From Bordetella parapertussis (GTDB taxonomy: Bacteria; Acidobacteriota; Terriglobia; Bryobacterales; Bryobacteraceae), in NCBI GenBank assembly GCA_943328975.2, contig CALQCC020000015.1:1-64000 (forward strand): a stretch of 64,000 nt of DNA, read 5' to 3'. The translations under genes were made by a program, and so were the position numbers. The notes beneath the pieces were generated by a model. That model made no database searches, was not told where the DNA came from, and saw only the letters and a program-made list of their open reading frames with translations. Positions 26,609-40,408 of this stretch are shown here, in pieces (the stretch's first letter is position 1; each line of letters begins with the position of its first letter).

Positions 26609-26720
26609 TGTGGTCCAATAAAAGTTACCCCCGACCCTGGAGGCAACACCCGCTTGAGCACAGCAGTCCTCGCCCTGGAAGATGGAACCGTCTTCGAGGG
26701 AAGTAGTTTTGGTGCGCCCG
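26609..26720 (+). repeat. direct repeat copy A: leader and first codons of carA
   Basis: About 112 bases covering the carA leader, its GGAGG site, TTG start and first 22 or so codons recur without gaps at 28911-29022, 2302 bases downstream, with roughly four of five bases identical over the first 92. Confidence 0.85.
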
Positions 26721-27787
26721 TCGAACGCACGGGAGAAGTCGTTTTCAATACGTCCATCACCGGCTATCAGGAGATCTTCACCGATCCCTCCTATACCGGG
26801 CAGATCGTCGTTTTGACGGCCCCGCAGATCGGTAATTACGGAGCCGCCGAAGTTGATAACGAATCCGCCCGGCCGTTCATCGAAGGCCTCTGCGTGCGGG
26901 AATTCTCGCCGCTGGCCAGCAACTGGCGTGCGGACGAATCGGCGCAGGAATTCCTGACCAAGGCCGGCGTGCCTGTGATCTCCGGGATCGATACGCGTGC
27001 ATTGGTGCTGCATCTCCGGTCGCGCGGTGTGATGCGCGGCGTGCTTTCTACGTTGACCACCGATACGGCCGCGCTGGTGGAACGTGCCAGGCAGTCTCCA
27101 TCGATGGCTGGTCTCGATCTGGCGACGCGTGTCTCCACTAAGGAGAGCTACGGGTGGACCGAGCCCGTCGTCGGGTGCTCGCCTTCGGAAGATTTCGGCC
27201 CAGCAGCCGAGCAGAAATATCACGTCGTCGCTTACGACTTCGGCATCAAACGCAATATCCTTCGCCGCCTGGCCCATGTGGGCTGCCGGCTGACCGTAGT
27301 GCCTGCGGGAACATCGGCAGCCGACGTTCTGGCGCTGAAACCCAACGGGGTGTTTCTCTCCAACGGTCCCGGTGATCCCGAGCCGCTGCTCTCCGGTCCC
27401 GCCGTCGAGATCCGCAAGCTGATCGGCAAGGTCCCCATGTTCGGCATCTGCCTGGGACATCAGATTCTCGGTCTCGCCCTCGGTGGCAAGACCTTCAAGC
27501 TCAAGTTCGGACATCGCGGTGGAAATCATCCCGTGCTGAACAAACTGACCGGTCACGTCGAGATCACGGCGCAAAACCACGGGTTTGCAGTGGACCCGGA
27601 TTCGCTCAACGCCAACGATCTGGAGTTGACGCACATCAACCTGAACGATCAGACGCTGGAAGGCTTCCGCCACAAGAGCCATCCATTGTTCTGCGTCCAG
27701 TATCACCCCGAGGCCGCCCCCGGCCCGCACGATTCGTTGTACTTGTTCGACGACTTCGTGAAGCTGATGGCAGAGCGCTCGAAGTAG
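26654..27787 (+). CDS. carA: carbamoyl-phosphate synthase small (glutamine-hydrolysing) subunit
   Basis: CarA hydrolyses glutamine and passes ammonia to CarB for carbamoyl phosphate, feeding pyrimidine and arginine synthesis. The N-terminal half has FNTSITGYQEIFTDPSY, and the C-terminal half is a class I glutamine amidotransferase with FGICLGHQILGLALGG (nucleophilic Cys) and FCVQYHPEAAPGPHD (His/Glu). The start is TTG at 26654 with GGAGG 10 bases upstream, giving 377 residues, the usual length; an ATG at 26477 would overlap the receptor gene and add foreign sequence. Two genes on the other strand separate it from carB, which is unusual because the pair is often adjacent. The leader region is duplicated before carB. 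Confidence 0.95.
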   Translation: MSTAVLALEDGTVFEGSSFGAPVERTGEVVFNTSITGYQEIFTDPSYTGQIVVLTAPQIGNYGAAEVDNESARPFIEGLCVREFSPLASNWRADESAQEFLTKAGVPVISGIDTRALVLHLRSRGVMRGVLSTLTTDTAALVERARQSPSMAGLDLATRVSTKESYGWTEPVVGCSPSEDFGPAAEQKYHVVAYDFGIKRNILRRLAHVGCRLTVVPAGTSAADVLALKPNGVFLSNGPGDPEPLLSGPAVEIRKLIGKVPMFGICLGHQILGLALGGKTFKLKFGHRGGNHPVLNKLTGHVEITAQNHGFAVDPDSLNANDLELTHINLNDQTLEGFRHKSHPLFCVQYHPEAAPGPHDSLYLFDDFVKLMAERSK

Positions 27788-27790
27788 CGA

Positions 27791-28447
27791 TTACCGGAGT
27801 CGCTCTTCCAGCCACGGATCGCCGCGCATGTGGTAGCCGCCTTCTTCCCAGAAGCCCGCTTTGTCATGCTCACGGAATTCGAGTCCGGCCACCCACTTCG
27901 CGCTCTTCCATGCGTACAACTGCGGCACGATCAACCGAGCGGGACCGCCATGCTCCGCTGTCAGTGGTTCGCCGTCATGCGTGAAAGCCACCAACGCGTC
28001 ATCGGCGAGGAAGTGTTCCATGGGGAGGTTGGTGGTCCAGCCATAGTCGTGTCCGTAGACTAAGACGAACTTCGCTCTCGCCGGTGCGCCGCCCACCTGG
28101 CGGAGGATCTCATGGACCGATACGCCTTCCCACACGTTCCCGAGCCGTGACCAGCGCGTGACGCAGTGGAAGTCGGCGAAGACTTTCACCCGCGGCAAGG
28201 CTTGAAATTGTTCCCAGTTCCACGTGACAGGCTTCTCAATCAGGCCCTGGACGGTGAAGGTCCATTTCGCCAAGTCGATGTTAGGAGCGCCAGATGCATC
28301 CAGGATGGGCCATTTCAACGTCCGCGATTGGTGGGGCGGGATCCGCTCGCTCCGCCGCGTATCCGGGCTGATGATAACGCCCTCGCCGGCATCGTCGGGC
28401 GTGGGGACATCGGGTCCTTGTAGTTTTGACGAATCCATTCCAAACAT
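27791..28447 (-). CDS. sulfite-oxidase-like molybdopterin oxidoreductase
   Basis: This 218-residue protein is of the sulfite oxidase/YedY-type molybdopterin fold. The presumed Mo-ligating cysteine is C95 in ADFHCVTRWS, followed by the family strings GHDYGWTTNLP and GGPARLIVPQLYAWKSAKWV. It lacks the dimerisation and heme domains of true sulfite oxidases and shows no twin-arginine signal, so it is likely cytosolic. The substrate is unknown. A second ATG three codons in (28438) is an equally possible start. It sits, with the lipoprotein gene, on the opposite strand between carA and carB, ending 3 bases from the carA stop. Confidence 0.87.
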   Translation of the reverse strand: MFGMDSSKLQGPDVPTPDDAGEGVIISPDTRRSERIPPHQSRTLKWPILDASGAPNIDLAKWTFTVQGLIEKPVTWNWEQFQALPRVKVFADFHCVTRWSRLGNVWEGVSVHEILRQVGGAPARAKFVLVYGHDYGWTTNLPMEHFLADDALVAFTHDGEPLTAEHGGPARLIVPQLYAWKSAKWVAGLEFREHDKAGFWEEGGYHMRGDPWLEERLR

Positions 28448-28460
28448 AGGCGCTGAGAAT

Positions 28461-28883
28461 CTATATCTTATCGAGTTCCACTTCGAGGCCGATCACCTTG
28501 CCCCCGGCGATGCGCAGCCAGAGCCATGGCTCGAGCTGCATGCGGCCGTCGCCAGCGAAGTTGGATGCTCCAATCATGGCGGTAACGGTCTTCAGATCCA
28601 CGTCATTCGTCGTGCGAATGTAGGGCCGAGCTTCGGGGCAAATCTTGGCGGCTTTCTGCGCGAACGGCAGCAGAGTGTTGCTGAGCGGCTCGGCGTCCTT
28701 GCTGCTGATTTCTTCCTTGTACGCGCTGGCGAGTGCATCCGGGGATTTACAGCTGCCCCCGTCGATTCCAGTGGGCTTGCCCAGTAGTCCTACAACCTTG
28801 GTGAAATCGGGCCGCAACGTCGCGCGGCACGAAGAAAAGGCGAGGACGACCGCAAGCACGAGAAGGGTCGTGGGCTGGCGCAT
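28461..28883 (-). CDS. putative lipoprotein of unknown function
   Basis: This 140-residue protein has a short hydrophobic N-terminus with a lipobox-like LAFSSC (cysteine at about residue 19), so it is probably an exported lipoprotein. The mature part has two further cysteines (GGSCKSP and AAKICPEA) that could form a disulfide. No family is recognised. It is followed 13 bases later by the molybdopterin oxidoreductase gene on the same strand, so the two may be cotranscribed. Confidence 0.62.
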   Translation of the reverse strand: MRQPTTLLVLAVVLAFSSCRATLRPDFTKVVGLLGKPTGIDGGSCKSPDALASAYKEEISSKDAEPLSNTLLPFAQKAAKICPEARPYIRTTNDVDLKTVTAMIGASNFAGDGRMQLEPWLWLRIAGGKVIGLEVELDKI

Positions 28884-28910
28884 GGTTTAGCTTAACAGCG
28901 CGCGTCCTAC

Positions 28911-29022
28911 TGTGGTCAAATAGAAGTTACCCCCGAATCTGGAGGCACCACCCGATTGAACCAAGCAGCCCTCGCCCTGGGAGACACGCACGTCTTCATG
29001 GGGATCCGTTTTTGTGTGTCCA
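28911..29022 (+). repeat. direct repeat copy B: carA-start duplicate upstream of carB
   Basis: This is the second copy of the carA leader and early coding region, aligned without gaps at an offset of 2302 bases. It keeps the GGAGG (28941-28945) and TTG (28956) at identical spacing. See the leader ORF at 28956-29048. Confidence 0.85.
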
Positions 29023-29047
29023 CTCATCCCATGGAGGCCGTTAGCTA

Positions 29048-29048
<1 letters not shown>
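28956..29048 (+). other. candidate leader ORF derived from the carA N-terminus, ending on the carB start
   Basis: From the TTG at 28956 a frame of 30 codons reads LNQAALALGDTHVF and onward, clearly the counterpart of the carA start LSTAVLALEDGTVF. It stays open until TAG at 29046-29048, whose G is the first base of the carB GTG. It retains the carA-type ribosome site. It may be a translated leader peptide coupled to carB, or simply a decayed fragment that has happened to stay open. Confidence 0.5.
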
Positions 29049-32311
<3,263 letters not shown>

Positions 32312-32319
32312 CGCAAGTA

Positions 32320-33717
32320 TTAGCCGCGCGGTACCAGTCGAATCATGCTCAGTGTCACGCTGAACGTGCGCGGGTCGGTCGGCACTTGCCAAGTTGGCGA
32401 GGCGTGGATCTCAATCGTATATTCATCCGCATCCGGCAAATCGGCTTCCAGGATGTAAAGGCCCGTACGGTCAATCGTAAACGTCTGCACCGGCGTGCCG
32501 TTGACCACGATGCGGATCTCGCCCGGTACACTCTGCTGCTGAGCATGTGCTCGAATGCGCAAGCGCTGCGGACCCGGTTTGACGCGGCGTAGGCGGGCAT
32601 CCGCTCGCGCCCCGATCCAGCGGTACTTGTTGCCGTGGACGCCTTCCAGCGGATACCAGTCACCGAGCAACCGTTGTTCATGCCCGGGCAGTGAGAAGTC
32701 GATGATGTCATCGCGTTCGCCCGGGTAGAGTTCGGCTCGGTCGGCCGAGGGCAGCAGGTTATAGACTTCCTCTTCGTTTTGCGCCGCGTACCCACAGGCC
32801 GCGCAATGAAGCGTCGCCGCCGGATCCAAGGCTAGGCTCTCCTTGCAATCGGGGCAGCGTAACAGTGTCTCAAAATGTTCTAGCGAAGACTCTGGAGGCG
32901 GCGTGCCAGCCTTCTTGCAGATGCCCGCCAGCGTTCCGCCGAGCCAGCGAGCCGCGCGCGCGTTCGACAGAGCCGCACGCTTCACGATGCGCTCCCCCCA
33001 GCCGCGTTCCGGAACGAACGCGTCATACTCTTGCGCGACAAAATATTTCTTCGCGATTGCGTCCCATTCCCGCAATCCCATCGTGTGGTTCTGACGGATG
33101 CCGAAGCTCTCTTCCTGATGTGCTCCGATGACGTCTCGAACCAGATACCCCAGCAGGCCCCAATCGAAAAGCTTGCGCTCCCAAGGCTTCATGGAATCGT
33201 AGTAGGGGCAGCGATAGAGCCGCAGCGAAAGCTTCCGCAGCAGCGGCTCTTCCGCGAACAAGAATACGCCACCCGGTTGCAGCACGCGCGCGACTTCACG
33301 GAACACGGCCTCGATATCCATGAACTGGCTCAGCGTTTGAAACGTGCAGACGAAGCGCAGCGACGCATCGGCAAAGGGTAAATTGACCCCGTCGCCAGCC
33401 AAGCGGATCGGAGCCTTGGTCAATCCCCAAGCCTCCATCAAGTGGCGCCCGTGCCGCAGCGAGTCGGCGGAAATGTCGAGAGCAAACCCGCTTGCTCCGA
33501 ACTCATTCGCTAACATGTAGCTGGTATGTCCCGCATTGGCGCCGATTTCGAGGAACGGCGTCATCGACCCAATGAACGCCGCGTGTTTGCGGATCACGGT
33601 CGCGCGGCGCGTGTTCTCCTCCGCGTAGATGCGGAGGTTCGTCTCGGGCTCGCCGAATGAAGCGAAGTTGTGAAACTCCACTTGTGCGCGTTTGACTGAA
33701 AAGGGCTGGGCTTCCAT
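32320..33717 (-). CDS. fused SAM-dependent methyltransferase with Trm112-like zinc ribbon and C-terminal beta domain
   Basis: This 465-residue protein has a class I methyltransferase domain (about residues 45-170; SAM loop FLEIGANAGHTSYML and the acidic ALDISADSLRHGRHL). At about 285-325 is a zinc ribbon of the Trm112/UPF0434 kind (RCPDCKESL and HCAACGYAA, two CxxC pairs). The final 120 residues look like a jellyroll or carbohydrate-binding-like beta domain (PGPQRLRIRAHAQQQ to the end). The substrate is unknown; the combination suggests modification of a lipid, glycan or polypeptide rather than tRNA. It lies between carB and the DUF2891 gene, whose stop touches its start. Confidence 0.78.
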   Translation of the reverse strand: MEAQPFSVKRAQVEFHNFASFGEPETNLRIYAEENTRRATVIRKHAAFIGSMTPFLEIGANAGHTSYMLANEFGASGFALDISADSLRHGRHLMEAWGLTKAPIRLAGDGVNLPFADASLRFVCTFQTLSQFMDIEAVFREVARVLQPGGVFLFAEEPLLRKLSLRLYRCPYYDSMKPWERKLFDWGLLGYLVRDVIGAHQEESFGIRQNHTMGLREWDAIAKKYFVAQEYDAFVPERGWGERIVKRAALSNARAARWLGGTLAGICKKAGTPPPESSLEHFETLLRCPDCKESLALDPAATLHCAACGYAAQNEEEVYNLLPSADRAELYPGERDDIIDFSLPGHEQRLLGDWYPLEGVHGNKYRWIGARADARLRRVKPGPQRLRIRAHAQQQSVPGEIRIVVNGTPVQTFTIDRTGLYILEADLPDADEYTIEIHASPTWQVPTDPRTFSVTLSMIRLVPRG

Positions 33718-35615
<1,898 letters not shown>

Positions 35616-35650
35616 TAAGAGGGTCTCTACGGCCCTCATTTCCATTCGAT

Positions 35651-35694
35651 AAAAAGCGGCGGCCCTGCTCATCTCAGGTGCCGCCGTTTTTTTT
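35651..35694. terminator. bidirectional intrinsic terminator between mdh and the NtrC-type regulator
   Basis: GCGGCGGC and GCCGCCG arms enclose a long loop, with eight T's following on the plus strand and CTTTTT on the minus strand. It can end both convergent transcripts. Confidence 0.88.
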
Positions 35695-35704
35695 AGTGGA
35701 AGAG

Positions 35705-37027
35705 CTACTCGATTCCCATTTGCGCGAGCCGATAACGCAACGCGTTGCGCGTTAATCCCAACAATCGGGCCGCTTGGCTTTTATTCCCGTTCGCGCGCTT
35801 GATCGCTTCGCGCAGGATCGACTGCTCGAATTGATCCAGTGTCATGCCCTCCGGTAAGAAATGATCCCCCTCCGCCGCAGGCCGAGCTCGCTGGCCCATC
35901 TCAATGCGGACATCGTTCGCTTCTAAGCGTGGGCTCGGAGCCAGTAGGATGCTGCGCTCCAACACGTTCTCCAGTTCGCGAACATTGCCAGGCCAGTGGT
36001 AGCTTGTCAGCCGCTCGATCGCGCCCTCGCTAATCTCACCTCCGAACTTGTGTGCGAAGTGTTCCGCCAGGAACGGGATGTCTTCCTTGCGTTCGCGCAA
36101 CGGTGGGATGTTGATCGGCACTACGTTGAGGCGGTAGTAGAGATCTTCGCGAAACGTGCCTTGTTCCAGCGCAGCCCGCAGGTCCACGTTCGTCGCCGCG
36201 ATCACACGCACGTCCGTCTGCATCGTCTTGTTGCTACCCAGGCGTTCGAACTCGCGGTCCTGCAAAACGCGCAGCAGCTTTACCTGCACCGACGCAGGCA
36301 CGTCGCCAATTTCATCCAGGAACACCGTGCCGGTGTTAGCTTGTTCGAACTTTCCAGGCTTCGATACGTTCGCTCCGGTGAAGGCGCCCTTCTCGTAACC
36401 GAACAACTCGCTCTCCATCAAGTTTTCCGGGATAGCGGTGCAGTTGATCTTGACGAACGGCCTGTCTTTGCGCGGTGAATGCTGATGGATTGCGCGCGCA
36501 ATCATATCCTTGCCAACGCCACTCTCGCCGCAAAGTAGAACCGTCGCCCGGGTGCCCGCGATGCGCTCCACCGTCCCAAAGATTTCCTGCATCGCCCCGC
36601 TGCGCCCGACGATATTTTGGAACTGATACCGCTGCCCCAGCGCTTCCCGCAGGTCCCGATTTTCGTCGCGTAGCTTACGGACTTCGAGCGCCTTCTCCAC
36701 GACCACCGTCAGATGGTCCAGCGAAAACGGCTTCGGCAGAAAATCGACCGCACCCTGCTTCATGGCTTGCACGGCGACTTCGACGGTTCCGAATGCAGAC
36801 ATCACAATCACCGGCACATTGGAATTCTGCGCGCGCAATTGTTCCATCATCGCGAGGCCGTCCATCCCCGGTAGCTTCAGATCGGTCAACACTAAGTCGA
36901 CATCGCCAGCATGCTTCAGCGCTTCTTCCGCAGTGCCAGCCGCTTTCACCTCGAATCCGCACGAGGACAAGTGCAGTCCAAGCACACGCCGCTGTTTCTC
37001 TTCGTCTTCGATAACCAGAATCCTCAC
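35705..37027 (-). CDS. sigma-54-dependent response regulator (NtrC/ZraR-like)
   Basis: This 440-residue regulator has three domains. A receiver (residues 1-120) carries phosphoacceptor D49 in VLTDLKLPG and a lysine in FLPKPF. An AAA+ sigma-54-activation domain (about 140-370) has Walker A GESGVGKD, the sigma-54 contact loop GAFTGA and the arginine-finger region. A Fis-type helix-turn-helix ends the chain ([21 protein letters not shown]). It would activate sigma-54 promoters on phosphorylation. Its GTG start follows the histidine-kinase stop with no gap, so the two form a two-component operon. Confidence 0.95.
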   Translation of the reverse strand: MRILVIEDEEKQRRVLGLHLSSCGFEVKAAGTAEEALKHAGDVDLVLTDLKLPGMDGLAMMEQLRAQNSNVPVIVMSAFGTVEVAVQAMKQGAVDFLPKPFSLDHLTVVVEKALEVRKLRDENRDLREALGQRYQFQNIVGRSGAMQEIFGTVERIAGTRATVLLCGESGVGKDMIARAIHQHSPRKDRPFVKINCTAIPENLMESELFGYEKGAFTGANVSKPGKFEQANTGTVFLDEIGDVPASVQVKLLRVLQDREFERLGSNKTMQTDVRVIAATNVDLRAALEQGTFREDLYYRLNVVPINIPPLRERKEDIPFLAEHFAHKFGGEISEGAIERLTSYHWPGNVRELENVLERSILLAPSPRLEANDVRIEMGQRARPAAEGDHFLPEGMTLDQFEQSILREAIKRANGNKSQAARLLGLTRNALRYRLAQMGIE

Positions 37028-38245
37028 TCAATCCCCCATGGGCAAACGAATCAAAAAAACGCTGCCCTCGCCCAGCGTGCTGTCCACGCTGATTTCCCCG
37101 CCGTGCTCTTCCACAATCTTCGACACCACGGCCAAGCCCAACCCCACGCCCTCGGCCTTCGTCGTGAAGAAGGGATTAAAAACGCTCTCCAGGTTCTTCT
37201 TCTCAATGCCTGAACCGCGGTCGATCACCGAGATCCACACCGCATCCCCGGAGCGCTGCGTCTTCACCGTGACCACTCCGCCGGTTGGACTCGCTTGCGC
37301 CGCGTTGGTCAACAGGTTCAACATCACCTGCTCCATCATGGCCCCATCGAAACGTAACGGCGGAACATCCGGTGAATAATTCTTGAACACAGACACGCTG
37401 GGCCCCGATCTGTGAAACCGCTCAATCGCCCGATCCAGCATGGCATGGATGTCGCCCTTCTCTAACTGCAAAGAGCGTGGTCGAGCAAAATCGAGGAAGC
37501 GTGTGATGAGAGCTCCCGTGCGATCCACTTCCTCTGTAATGTTCGCGGCCATCTCTTTCGCGATCTCGTTTTCTGGAGCCACTCGCCGAGCCAACATCTC
37601 CGCCGAGCTTCGCATCGTCGCTAGCGGATTCCGCAGTTCGTGCGCGAGCCCCGCCGTCAACTGTCCCAGTGCAGCCAAGCGATCGGCGCGCCGGACGTCG
37701 GCTTCGGCATTCTTCAAACTCGCGTTGGCTTGAGCAAGTTCCGCCGCTGTGACTTGGAGCTTTTGTGCCTCGATCCGATTCTGATGCGCCAACTGGTTTG
37801 TCAGAAACCCGACCACGGGCAGGAACAACACGCGCAGGATCAATTCTCCGACTTGATCGGGCGGGAGATACTGATTGCGTGATTCGAGCAAACCGAGAAA
37901 CGAAAGGTACACGCCGCAAGCAGTAACCGTGGCCGCCGTCGTCCCCAGCAGACCGAAACTAGTGGCGGCCGAAATCACAGGCAGAAACAAGACCAAGTAG
38001 AAGCTGCTCCCGATGCCACCACCGAAATAGAGCAGCGGATAACACAGTGCCAGTTTCAGGACCACCGAAGGCACCGCCCCGATGCGCGGTTCCAATACCT
38101 GTACGATGCCGAGCGCTCCAAGCAGTGTCAACACCACGGGGTCACGCTCGGGTCCGAACGCCGCCAGCGCCGTGAAAAAAAGCAGCCACACAAAATCTTG
38201 CGGTCGGACATGGGCGGACCAGAGACGGAGCATGGGCACTTTCAT
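37028..38245 (-). CDS. membrane sensor histidine kinase, partner of the NtrC-type regulator
   Basis: This 405-residue kinase has about five transmembrane segments in its first 175 residues, a short coiled-coil linker (AAELAQANASLKNAEADVRRADR), an H-box with the phosphoacceptor histidine in GLAHELRNPLA, then a catalytic ATPase domain with NLLTNAAQA, DRGSGIE and GLGLAVV motifs. No periplasmic sensing domain is evident, so the signal is likely read in the membrane. The ATG at 38245 is preferred because the next upstream one (38308) overlaps the start of the divergent S46 peptidase. Confidence 0.92.
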   Translation of the reverse strand: MKVPMLRLWSAHVRPQDFVWLLFFTALAAFGPERDPVVLTLLGALGIVQVLEPRIGAVPSVVLKLALCYPLLYFGGGIGSSFYLVLFLPVISAATSFGLLGTTAATVTACGVYLSFLGLLESRNQYLPPDQVGELILRVLFLPVVGFLTNQLAHQNRIEAQKLQVTAAELAQANASLKNAEADVRRADRLAALGQLTAGLAHELRNPLATMRSSAEMLARRVAPENEIAKEMAANITEEVDRTGALITRFLDFARPRSLQLEKGDIHAMLDRAIERFHRSGPSVSVFKNYSPDVPPLRFDGAMMEQVMLNLLTNAAQASPTGGVVTVKTQRSGDAVWISVIDRGSGIEKKNLESVFNPFFTTKAEGVGLGLAVVSKIVEEHGGEISVDSTLGEGSVFLIRLPMGD

Positions 38246-38286
38246 TCTACTGATGGCTGCCGGCGCTCTGGAGTTACCATAAATAA

Positions 38287-40350
38287 ATGAAACCAGTACT
38301 GGCCGCACTTGGCAGCGCTTTTCTTCTGTTCACCGTCGCTCATGCCGATGAGGGCATGTGGACATTTGACAACCCTCCCACCAGGCAGCTTCAGGAAAAA
38401 TACAACTTCACGCTGACACCGCAGTGGCTGGATCATGTGCGGCTTTCGAGCGTGCGCTTGAACGACGGTGGCTCCGGATCTTTCGTGAGCCCGAACGGCT
38501 TGCTGCTGACGAACCATCATGTGGCACGGGGGCAACTCCAGAAGAACTCGACCGCGCAGCACGATTACATGCAGACCGGCTTTCTGGCCGCGACGTCTGA
38601 GGAAGAAATGAAGTCGTCGGATTTGGAAGTCAACGTTCTGGTGTCGATGGAGAACGTAACTCAACGTGTGCAGGACGGACTCAAGGGTGCCCGCAACGCC
38701 GAAGAAGAATTCGCCAAGCGCAAGGACGTCATCGCCGCGATCGAGCGGGACTCACTGGAAAAGACCGGTTTTCGCTCGGATGTCGTGACGCTCTACCAAG
38801 GCGGCGAGTATTGGCTGTATCGCTACAAGAAGTACACCGACGTGCGGCTAGTGTTCGCACCAGAGCAGCAAATCGCCTTCTACGGTGGCGATCCCGATAA
38901 TTTTACGTATCCCCGCTATGACCTCGACATGGCACTGTTCCGCGTGTATGAGAATAACCAGCCGATCCAGAGTAAAGACTTTTTGAAGTGGAATCCGAAG
39001 GGTGCGGCCGACAACGAGTTGGTCTTTGTCAGTGGACATCCGGGTTCCACCGCGCGTTTGGACACGCTCGCGCAACTGGAAGCGGAACGCGATCTGTACG
39101 AGCCCTCCACCTTGAAGATCCTGAAGAATCGGATCGACACGCTGCGCAAATATTCGGCAGTGAGTGCGGAGGCTTCCCGGCAAGCAGGGTCCACCATCTT
39201 CAGCTTGGAGAATTCACAGAAGGCGTACATCGGTCGGTTGAAGGGCCTGCAGGATGCGACGGTGATGAACGCGAAACGCGCCGATGAGGCCGCCTTCAAA
39301 GCCAAGGTGAATGCGAACCCGCAGTGGAAGGCGGCGTATGGCAAGGCTTGGGATCAGATTGCGGCAGCCGAGAAGAAGTCTGAGACGCGATTCAAGGAGC
39401 AATATTTCCACGGGCTCTATTCGCAATACGCGAACCTGGCGCAGCAGATCGTGCAGTACGTCGCGGAGATCAAGAAGCCGGACGGTCAACGGCTCGCCGG
39501 ATATCACGAGGCGCAGCTCGAATCCCTGCGACTTTCGTTGTTCTCGCCGGCGCCGATTTATCCGGAGATGGAGATCGCTCGCATGACGGGTGCTCTGGAA
39601 CTGGACCTCGCCGAAGCCGGTCCGAACGACCCCTGGGTGAAGTTGGTGCTCGGCGGGAAGACGCCTCGGGCCGCGGCGGAGGCGTTCGTTAAGGGCACCA
39701 AACTGGGCGACGCCGAATTCCGGAAGAAGCTGGTCGAGGGCGGGGAATCCGCCATCGCGGCCTCGGACGACACGATGATCGTCCTGGCTCGCAAGCTGGA
39801 CCCGATCCGGCGCGAATTGATCAAGTGGACCGAAGACAACGTCGATAGCGTGGTGCAACGCGCGGGCGAGCAACTGGGCAAGGCTCGGTTTGCGGCGTTT
39901 GGGAAGACCACCTTCCCCGACGCGACGTTCACCTTGCGGCTGTCTTACGGCAAAGTCCAGAGCTACCCGATGAACGGGACCATCGCTCCGCCGCTGACCA
40001 CGTTCTACGGTCTGTATGATCGCAACGCCAGCTTCTCGAACAAAGCTCCGTTCGATCTGCCACAGCGCTGGATCGATGGACGTAGCAAGCTGGAGCTTTC
40101 GACGCCGATCAACTTCGTCACCACCAACGACATTATTGGTGGCAACTCGGGTTCGCCGGTGATCAATGGCGCGGGCGAAATCGTGGGGCTGATCTTCGAC
40201 GGCAATATCGAGAGCCTGGTGGGAGACTTCGTCTACGAAGGCGGAGCGAATCGCGCCGTCGCGGTCCACACGGGCGGGATGACGGAAGCTCTGCGCAAGC
40301 TATACGGCGCCGAAAAGCTCGCGAACGAGCTGCTGACCGGGACACGCTGA
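38287..40350 (+). CDS. S46-family exported dipeptidyl-peptidase-like serine protease
   Basis: This 687-residue enzyme is related to DPP7/DPP11, which release dipeptides from the N-terminus of peptides in the periplasm. A signal peptide covers residues 1-20 (ending VAHA). The catalytic histidine lies in LLLTNHHVA (about residue 77), and the catalytic serine in GGNSGSPVINGAGEIVGLIFDGN near residue 620. The length is typical. There is no Shine-Dalgarno sequence close by; a TACCAT box ends 6 bases before the ATG. It is divergent from the two-component operon and followed by a terminator. Confidence 0.92.
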   Translation: MKPVLAALGSAFLLFTVAHADEGMWTFDNPPTRQLQEKYNFTLTPQWLDHVRLSSVRLNDGGSGSFVSPNGLLLTNHHVARGQLQKNSTAQHDYMQTGFLAATSEEEMKSSDLEVNVLVSMENVTQRVQDGLKGARNAEEEFAKRKDVIAAIERDSLEKTGFRSDVVTLYQGGEYWLYRYKKYTDVRLVFAPEQQIAFYGGDPDNFTYPRYDLDMALFRVYENNQPIQSKDFLKWNPKGAADNELVFVSGHPGSTARLDTLAQLEAERDLYEPSTLKILKNRIDTLRKYSAVSAEASRQAGSTIFSLENSQKAYIGRLKGLQDATVMNAKRADEAAFKAKVNANPQWKAAYGKAWDQIAAAEKKSETRFKEQYFHGLYSQYANLAQQIVQYVAEIKKPDGQRLAGYHEAQLESLRLSLFSPAPIYPEMEIARMTGALELDLAEAGPNDPWVKLVLGGKTPRAAAEAFVKGTKLGDAEFRKKLVEGGESAIAASDDTMIVLARKLDPIRRELIKWTEDNVDSVVQRAGEQLGKARFAAFGKTTFPDATFTLRLSYGKVQSYPMNGTIAPPLTTFYGLYDRNASFSNKAPFDLPQRWIDGRSKLELSTPINFVTTNDIIGGNSGSPVINGAGEIVGLIFDGNIESLVGDFVYEGGANRAVAVHTGGMTEALRKLYGAEKLANELLTGTR

Positions 40351-40352
40351 AC

Positions 40353-40385
40353 AAAAGGGTGGAGCCCGAAAGCTCCACCCTTATC
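40353..40385. terminator. intrinsic terminator between the S46 peptidase and the TPR gene
   Basis: An 11-bp perfect stem (AAGGGTGGAGC, 40355-40365, with its complement at 40372-40382) closes a CCGAAA loop. The better T-tract (TTTTGTTC) is on the minus strand, ending the TPR transcript; the plus-strand tail is only TTAT. Confidence 0.8.
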
Positions 40386-40408
40386 CAGTTGTCCAGTTTG
40401 AGATGCGA

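Noticed and set aside
26348-27730. A 460-codon minus-strand frame across the TonB receptor end and carA
   Set aside because: carA is certain on the plus strand; the frame opposite is a GC-rich antisense shadow with no motifs.
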